A stretch of DNA of 27,664 bases, from NCBI GenBank assembly GCA_035620375.1, contig DASPGX010000013.1:1-27664 (forward strand), written 5' to 3'. Position 1 is the first letter of the stretch; each line of letters opens with the position of its first letter. Source of the DNA: DASPGX01 sp035620375. GTDB lineage: Bacteria; Patescibacteriota; Minisyncoccia; 2-02-FULL-40-12; GWA2-44-9. A program made the position numbers and the translations under genes. Below, in pieces: positions 25,004-27,664 of the stretch. The notes beneath the pieces are model-generated. The model searched no databases, was not told where the DNA came from, and saw only the letters and a list, made by a program, of their open reading frames with translations.

Positions 25004-26367
25004 AGGAAGTCCGCATCGTTGTGACTGCGGTCGATTTCGGTGAACTCAAGAGTGTCGGGGTTGATGTAATAATCAATCTCTCCCGTGGGGCCGTTGCGGT
25101 GCTTGGCGATGACCAGCTGGCCCTGGTCGATGAGGCCGGCCTCCTGCGCTTTTGCGCGGTTAATCTTGTCTTCGCGGTGGATGAACATCACGACGTCCGC
25201 GTCCTGCTCAATGGAACCGGAGTCGCGGAGGTCCGACAGCCGCGGACGGTCGCCGCCGCGCTGTTCGGGGGCGCGGGACAACTGGGACAGGGCGATGACC
25301 GGGACCTGGAGCTCCTTGGCCAAACCCTTCAAGCCGCGGGAAATTTCCGTTACCTGCTGGACCGCGCTGTCGTAACTGCGACGGGCGCTCATCAGCTGGA
25401 GATAGTCCACCACCAGCAGGCCGAGACCCTTTTCCAGTTTCAGCCGGCGCGCCATCGCGCGCATCTGCAGGACGTTCAGCCCCTGTGAATCGTCGATATG
25501 GATGGGCATGTCCTTGAGGTCGCTGATGGCGCTCGTGATGCGCACGAAGTCGTTGTCTTCGCCCTCATGGCTCAGACGGCCGGTGCGGAGCTTCCAGAGG
25601 CTGGTACGGCCCTGGGACGCGATAAACCGGTCGATTACCTGGTCCATGGACATTTCCATACTGAAGATGCCGACCGGGATGTTCTGCGCCGCGACCCGCC
25701 GTGCGATGTCTATCGCAAAAGCCGTCTTACCGACGGACGGACGTGCGGCAAGGATGATGAGGTCGCTTTTCTGGAGGCCGCCGAGCATGCCGTCCAGTCG
25801 CGAGTGATTCGTCGGCAACCCGCGGAGCTGGCCGCTGTCGATGTTCTGGATGCGCTCGATGGCGAGCTCAAGTTCCGCCGCCAAATCGCCGAACTTCTGT
25901 GCGACACCCCGCTGCGCGACGCCGAACAGCAGCTGTTCCGCCTCGTCCAGCAGATGCTCCACGTCCTCGTCCTCCTTGTGACCGAGCGCGATGATGCGGT
26001 GCGCGGTGTCAATCAACTGCCGCAGTACCCGCTTGTCCCTGACGATGCGGGCGTACGTCGCCACGTGTGCGGACGTGGAAACCTCGTTGGCCAGCGAGGT
26101 CAGGTAGCCGACGCCGCCGATTTGTTCCAGTTCCTTCTTGTCCGTGAGCTTTCCCGAGACGCTGAGGATGTCTATGCTGTTGCGGTCCTCAAACAGGTCC
26201 ATGACGGACCGGAAGATGAGCTGGTGGTTCCGCTGATAGAAATCCTCCGGCGTGAGCACGTCCAGAACGCGGTTGATGGCATCGGGGTCAACCAGCAGCG
26301 CGCCGAGCAAGTGGCGCTCGGCGTCCAGGTTCTGCGGAGGGAGCTTGTCCATGGGGATGTCGGCCAT
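25000..26367 (-). CDS. dnaB: Replicative DNA helicase DnaB
   Basis: The 455-aa hexameric helicase unwinds DNA at the fork. The N-terminal primase-interacting domain runs from about residue 9 to 115 (PPQNLDAERHLLGALLVDPDAI). The RecA-like motor has Walker A at about 209-215 (ARPSVGKTAFAID), EMSMDQVIDR, Walker B in LGLLVVDYLQLM, and IALSQLSRAPEQR. The C-terminal part carries DLRDSGSIEQDADVVMFIHRED. It contains no intein. The ATG is 8 nt after a GATAAT -10 box with no Shine-Dalgarno, predicting a leaderless mRNA. It is co-transcribed with recR. Confidence 0.97.
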   Translation of the reverse strand: MADIPMDKLPPQNLDAERHLLGALLVDPDAINRVLDVLTPEDFYQRNHQLIFRSVMDLFEDRNSIDILSVSGKLTDKKELEQIGGVGYLTSLANEVSTSAHVATYARIVRDKRVLRQLIDTAHRIIALGHKEDEDVEHLLDEAEQLLFGVAQRGVAQKFGDLAAELELAIERIQNIDSGQLRGLPTNHSRLDGMLGGLQKSDLIILAARPSVGKTAFAIDIARRVAAQNIPVGIFSMEMSMDQVIDRFIASQGRTSLWKLRTGRLSHEGEDNDFVRITSAISDLKDMPIHIDDSQGLNVLQMRAMARRLKLEKGLGLLVVDYLQLMSARRSYDSAVQQVTEISRGLKGLAKELQVPVIALSQLSRAPEQRGGDRPRLSDLRDSGSIEQDADVVMFIHREDKINRAKAQEAGLIDQGQLVIAKHRNGPTGEIDYYINPDTLEFTEIDRSHNDADFL

Positions 26368-26375
26368 GCGGTGCC

Positions 26376-26404
26376 ATTATCCTAAAGCGTCAGGACGCGG
26401 ACAA
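26376..26404 (-). promoter_or_regulatory. Promoter of dnaB-recR
   Basis: On the minus strand TTGTCC (plus 26399-26404), a 17-bp spacer and GATAAT (plus 26376-26381), ending 8 nt before the dnaB ATG. Confidence 0.7.
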
Positions 26405-26472
26405 GAAAATTGTTGATTGGCTGTGCAGAAGTTGGTAACGTTCTCCCGTTCCTATCATCACGGAGGTGGCTC

Positions 26473-26724
26473 ATGGAGATTCCTTGGCTGGATATGCTTA
26501 TCCGGTTCCAAAACGGTCATGCGCAGGCAGCACTGGACCGCATCAGGCAGGAGCGGCTCGGCAACATCGACGCTTCGTTCGGCGAGAACGGCATCCTAAA
26601 GACCGGCTCTTCTGAACTCATCAAGATTCACGCGGCGTTGCCGTTCCTGGACGAGATAGAGAAGTTTCCCGGCTACCTGGAGTGGGAAACGGTCCGCCAA
26701 CTGCGTACACACACAAGTGAATAG
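26473..26724 (+). CDS. Small soluble protein of unknown function
   Basis: The 83-aa protein starts MEIPWLDMLIRFQNGHAQAALDRIRQE and ends RQLRTHTSE. It is predicted helical, with no cysteine, membrane segment or known motif. The ATG at 26473 has CGGAGG about 8 nt upstream, which is why I prefer it over longer starts. It is divergent from dnaB, convergent with cysS, and ends 5 nt before a strong terminator. I recognise no family. Confidence 0.65.
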   Translation: MEIPWLDMLIRFQNGHAQAALDRIRQERLGNIDASFGENGILKTGSSELIKIHAALPFLDEIEKFPGYLEWETVRQLRTHTSE

Positions 26725-26729
26725 AGAGA

Positions 26730-26755
26730 ACGGTCCGCTGCGGCGGACCGTTTAT
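26730..26755 (+). terminator. Terminator of the small 26473 gene
   Basis: ACGGTCCGC (26730-26738) pairs with GCGGACCGT (26743-26751) around TGCG, followed by TTATCATTT. It lies in the 30-nt gap between the two convergent stop codons. Confidence 0.8.
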
Positions 26756-27664
26756 CATTTCTTCACCAGCGGACCGAACGGCGTATCGTCCACGTTCCAG
26801 CCCAGTTCCGTCAGCCGCGTCCGGATACTGTCCGCGATATCCCAGTCCTTGCGCGCCCGCGCCTGTTCGCGTTCATTCACCAGCGCATCAATTTCCGCCG
26901 GAGCATACATAACGGCAGGAACGATTCCGAACCGCTCAGAAACCAGTGAAAAGAATTCCTTCAGCTTTCTTCGCGTGTCGTCACCGACCCGCTCATCAAG
27001 CAAGGCCTTATTTGTCGCAGACACGAGCGTGAAGATTTCGCCGAAAGCGGCCGGCGAATTCAAATTGTTATCCATCGCTTCTTCAACTGCCACTGTCGAA
27101 CCATGAATAGAATCAATAAACGCCTCATCATCAGTACCAATGTCCGTCATCGCATCAAGCCGGTATAAGAGCTGTGCGATTCTCTGTACCGCGGCCGCAG
27201 ATGCCTTAAGCGCATCGTCGGACAACGCGAGCGGTTCGTGCCAGATCGCGGACAGGAAGAAGAAACGCAATGCTTCCGCCGGCCACTGCCGCAATGCTTC
27301 ACGCAAGGATATGATGTTTCCGACCGACTTGGACATCTTCCCGCCCGACACTTGCAGGAACCCCGCATGCATCCAGTGACGGACGAACGGGACCTGTCCC
27401 GACGCGGCCTCCTGCTGGGCGATTTCCGCCTCATGATGGGGAAATTTCAGGTCAATGCCGCCGCCGTGCAAATCGTACTGGGGGCCGAAGTATGCCTCGG
27501 TCATTGCGGTATCCTCTATATGCCAGCCCGGACGTCCACGACCCAGCTCGCTGTCGTCCCATGACGACTCGGACGGCTTGGAAATCTTCCAGACGCAGAA
27601 GTCTCCCGGGTTTCGCTTGTCCGGGTTCTCGTCAATCCGGCTCACCGCGTCGTCCGCCTGCAGG
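26755..27664 (-). CDS. cysS: Cysteinyl-tRNA synthetase, C-terminal part (cut by window edge)
   Basis: CysRS charges tRNA-Cys with cysteine. The visible frame runs unbroken to the window edge, so the N-terminal Rossmann half with HIGH is outside. Visible are DENPDKRNPGDFCVWK, GRPGWHIEDTAMTEAYFGP, DLHGGGIDLKFPHHEAEIAQ, the KMSKS loop in GGKMSKSVGN, the DALR-type helical domain, and a C-terminal anticodon-binding end, EREQARARKDWDIADSIRTRLTELGW. In E. coli the WHIEC cysteine is a zinc ligand that helps select cysteine; here Asp replaces it, while the FPHHExE His and Glu are kept. It ends in TGA just after a convergent terminator. Confidence 0.96.
   Translation of the reverse strand, partial: LQADDAVSRIDENPDKRNPGDFCVWKISKPSESSWDDSELGRGRPGWHIEDTAMTEAYFGPQYDLHGGGIDLKFPHHEAEIAQQEAASGQVPFVRHWMHAGFLQVSGGKMSKSVGNIISLREALRQWPAEALRFFFLSAIWHEPLALSDDALKASAAAVQRIAQLLYRLDAMTDIGTDDEAFIDSIHGSTVAVEEAMDNNLNSPAAFGEIFTLVSATNKALLDERVGDDTRRKLKEFFSLVSERFGIVPAVMYAPAEIDALVNEREQARARKDWDIADSIRTRLTELGWNVDDTPFGPLVKK

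Noticed and set aside
1..27664. Alternative genetic code with UGA recoded, as in some candidate phyla
   Set aside because: TGA ends mraZ, rsmH, ftsL, ftsI, dnaB and cysS at the positions expected for each family, with TGATG or ATGA overlaps to the next gene in the mraZ operon and dnaB.

Overview
The window is a gene-dense, GC-rich bacterial chromosome segment made almost entirely of housekeeping genes: ribosomal proteins bL31, uS2, bL33, uL10, bL12 and bL21, EF-Ts, a division and cell-wall operon, RecR, DnaB, MltG, CysRS and six tRNAs. TAA, TAG and TGA all act as stops, so the code is standard. I favour a Candidate Phyla Radiation (Patescibacteria) type genome. The reasons are a minimal EF-Ts (150 aa), a compact mraZ-rsmH-ftsL-ftsI-murF cluster whose MurF lacks the usual N-terminal domain, an O-antigen-ligase-like/TPR fusion, a winged-helix/nucleotidyltransferase-like regulator, several orphan membrane proteins and no biosynthetic pathways. 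That placement is an inference of moderate-to-low confidence; no rRNA is present to test it.

Layout. 1-2305: the start of an unknown gene and rpmE on the minus strand, then rpsB-tsf-TPR protein on the plus strand. 2306-3656: tRNA-Thr, tRNA-Tyr, tRNA-Thr, rpmG, a 600-nt repeat-rich intergenic region, and a minus-strand tRNA-Trp. 3782-5905: a 707-aa orphan with a GNHD motif and strongly biased codons. 6009-10458: a MerR-like regulator, the O-antigen-ligase-like/TPR protein, mltG and two small genes. 10486-11593: rplJ-rplL with an L10 leader and attenuator. 11676-15150: a HIT protein, a PP2C-like/propeller membrane protein, and a divergent winged-helix regulator. 15400-18815: tRNA-Val, a CPBP protease, a HAD hydrolase, a ParB-like protein and a cation exchanger. 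18903-23663: the dcw-type operon behind a MraZ operator. 23702-27664: tRNA-Glu, rplU, recR-dnaB, a small gene and partial cysS.

The main discovery candidate is a structured intergenic element present four times (2967-3145, 12355-12513, 15148-15354, 24186-24406), plus a detached 45-nt module (16931-16975) and a remnant (3167-3187). Each full copy begins at the stop codon of a gene. It has an outer stem whose sequence differs in every copy while pairing is kept, a variable hairpin, an inner stem, a conserved core containing GTAC-N4/5-GTAC, and an optional second hairpin. Compensatory changes between copies indicate selection for fold. A second repeat system beside tRNA-Trp repeats the tRNA 3' end three times, each copy next to a terminator-like hairpin.

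Two expression styles coexist. One set of genes has a -10 box only 6-10 nt before an ATG and no Shine-Dalgarno, which predicts leaderless or near-leaderless mRNAs. The other set has a clear Shine-Dalgarno and includes the GTG and TTG starts. Many promoters have a TTGnnn -35 at 17 bp and a TGC-extended -10.
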